From Halapricum salinum (GTDB lineage: Archaea > Halobacteriota > Halobacteria > Halobacteriales > Haloarculaceae): a stretch of 64,000 bases of DNA. Positions 63,601 through 64,000 of this stretch are shown in pieces. The notes beneath the pieces were generated by a model. The model saw nothing but the letters and a program-made list of their open reading frames with translations, was not told the DNA's origin and did no database searches. Positions within the stretch are counted from its first letter, which is position 1. Each line of letters opens with the position of its first letter. The DNA lies in contig NZ_CP031310.1 in the NCBI RefSeq assembly GCF_004799665.1, positions 1,542,887 to 1,606,886 of the forward strand. The letters are read 5' to 3'. The position numbers were made by a program, and so were the translations under genes.

Positions 63601-64000
63601 CACCGAGTGTTCCCCAGACGGCGTCGGACCGGCCGTCGCCTCAGTCGCCTCGATTCTCGGGGGTCACGACGGAGCGCGCTGTCCAGACACGTGCCTCCGC
63701 CACTCGGACGGTGGTCGACTGGTCGTCCGATCCGGCCGATCGCGTCGGGAAGTCTCCTGCACCCGGGTCGCCCAACCTGTCCGTGAGTCACCGTCCTGTC
63801 TCGCCTGGCGCGTCGCCGCTGGTTCCCGAGCGGTCCGATCGGGTCTCGCACCGGAGCTTCTGTCGCTCTTCGGGGGCCCCCGCGGTCGATTCGCTGACAG
63901 GCGATCCCGCAGCCGGGAGTGGGTCTCTGCTGGCTGGTTCAGTCTCTCCCTCGGCACCCTTCGACGCTCGAGCCGCTGGTGAGGCACCGTCCACTACCGG
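60660..64000 (+). CDS. Giant Ser/Arg/Pro-rich, probably disordered protein (5' part)
   Basis: After an in-frame stop at 60654, the frame from GTG 60660 runs to the window end without a stop: 1113 codons and continuing. N-terminus MPAESGGEDLSRVVRSIGVT ... GSAQLAGGVGRFGGLLSLGI then a change to low-order sequence rich in Ser, Arg, Pro, Thr, Val and Asp, with hardly any Lys, Cys or hydrophobic runs (e.g. ARPVVARRLGSNAISRRSVL; SPLTSSSRSASRSRVVSSRS). In a sampled 137 residues Arg (20) exceeds Asp+Glu (14), unlike normal halophile proteins. No known domain. Translation could also begin at ATG 60774. Function unknown. Confidence 0.72.
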   Translation, partial: MPAESGGEDLSRVVRSIGVTEPWGSDHGLGTLHSGAASMTVSGALDPLGSAQLAGGVGRFGGLLSLGISWRRPRLGLTFLSPSRDGPDHDSSGGVETVEAVSSSDTDHVSRSVPATAVPRMDVGSGRSVPAQPASRTGVGARRSESVQPVSPLLASEDTARSGRAGVLDQGGARASDGTSVESPPSPTHQRAPSGRQGVVGSLDAVTRPRNANAASSDRWPATAGTSPIQPASVDHASRSRVSDSGSVAFERRSQHRPAAPDQPILSVPETSGVSEPAATSKYSPRTRTFGRQSVSSRHFESDRPPLSGSGHEGRETAPSIDARRGGSVFGAEDRQLPGAQRRLATDDDRSSREQLRYSSLGQHRHLSTGQYRQPWQPVGPRTSHIYRPFSARSRPSASPVTPSVEGDDPRLVSVERRVSPISLPTSSLPAAQSEPGAVQPTSLPVGRQWNSRRSPESVVRSPIRSRLGRGTTAAKGAGDGFDSGTESLHRFRADADRSPRPTTVDRGGSAAQERYRELPGAARPPPHTTDLSHPFARPTTTGATPRRAGSLPSETHGRVGPGTNARASAPPTRGGTRADLSAVGGSMASDRAGRRQPDDSGLSVPRWDGAARLGVVSRRQQRSQQPVSRVPVSGRPSAHSIDVSDSGSRADVTHALEAVGQRPIGAIPAFGAVRDAPPRFEERPVSRQRSGVETTRAAVDRPMPAVSGTSSGPGSPRVRSTRSEVSAGASRGLLREQSGSVWSSRPVHTAPARADVYRGTSTSRRESRPFDTVGPPTSDRSEQRSSESDAGHPFTDHSVETIAQDPRARRLVRQTAYSGMKAPLSPNTVHAGPEISKSGRAGVGSFSPARPVVARRLGSNAISRRSVLGASTPDRYSRGAAGRRRPTLQPLARPASDDVPAHTQSLSAPASFEFDHTGIVPVAHATSPTGIGLSAADGPTAGDQISTPLARSPLTSSSRSASRSRVVSSRSPDQGAADVSPSVPQTASDRPSPQSPRFSGVTTERAVQTRASATRTVVDWSSDPADRVGKSPAPGSPNLSVSHRPVSPGASPLVPERSDRVSHRSFCRSSGAPAVDSLTGDPAAGSGSLLAGSVSPSAPFDARAAGEAPSTT

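Overview
The window comes from the chromosome of a haloarchaeon. The DNA is GC-rich and the predicted proteins are acidic. The gene set is haloarchaeal: an RHH regulator next to cdrS-ftsZ2, split GMP synthase subunits, a Tat-exported amylase with a PGF-CTERM-like tail, TadA/TadC-type pilus genes, a 7TM sensor kinase, archaeal TATA boxes about 27 nt ahead of leaderless starts, and a solo TnpB. Family-level placement (perhaps near Haloarculaceae) is only a guess.

Layout. 1-5.4 kb: end of a hydantoinase B gene, a DUF4129-DUF58-DUF7519 membrane operon, and a convergent MoxR ATPase. 5.46-5.70 kb: tRNA-Ser(CGA) followed by a duplicated tRNA 3' end. 5.7-13.4 kb: housekeeping and hypothetical genes (DUF2070, GMP synthase glutaminase, VOC, HNH-like, lipoate ligase, thioesterase, an aminotransferase-fold protein lacking its lysine). 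13.6-14.0 kb: tRNA-Tyr(GTA) with two palindromic copies of its own 3' end. 14.1-16.6 kb: small zinc protein, cdrL-like gene, cdrS, ftsZ2. 16.8-19.7 kb: membrane protein, two tandem small paralogues, and a pilin-headed VCBS-repeat protein. 19.7-33.8 kb: tRNA thiolation (NcsA-like), methyltransferases, TrmB-like sensor domain, kinase with a degenerate receiver, endonuclease IV, DUF192, LeuA/CimA, amylase, MBL hydrolase. 34-42 kb: MoaB, oxidoreductases, 7TM histidine kinase, small regulators. 42.0-43.7 kb: IS1341-type element. 43.7-46.3 kb: pyrG-guaAB. 46.9-48.4 kb: a two-gene cassette beside a hydrolase whose 3' end is duplicated. 48.5-52.6 kb: ABC exporter, PspA, UspA, DUF547. 52.6-58.3 kb: type IV pilus-like operon. 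58.4-60.1 kb: MFS transporter and DUF2249. 60.66 kb to the window end: one uninterrupted frame of at least 1113 codons encoding a Ser/Arg/Pro-rich, apparently disordered giant protein.

Three intergenic stretches (10.05-10.5, 21.5-22.1 and 29.3-29.9 kb) carry a recurring palindrome-rich module with a conserved GAAAG/CTTTC-closed helix and a G-rich internal loop. They look like copies of a structured RNA or of a mobile non-coding element. The tRNA-end palindromes, this RNA-like family, the hydrolase-end duplication, the cdrS operator palindrome and the giant ORF are the most unusual features.
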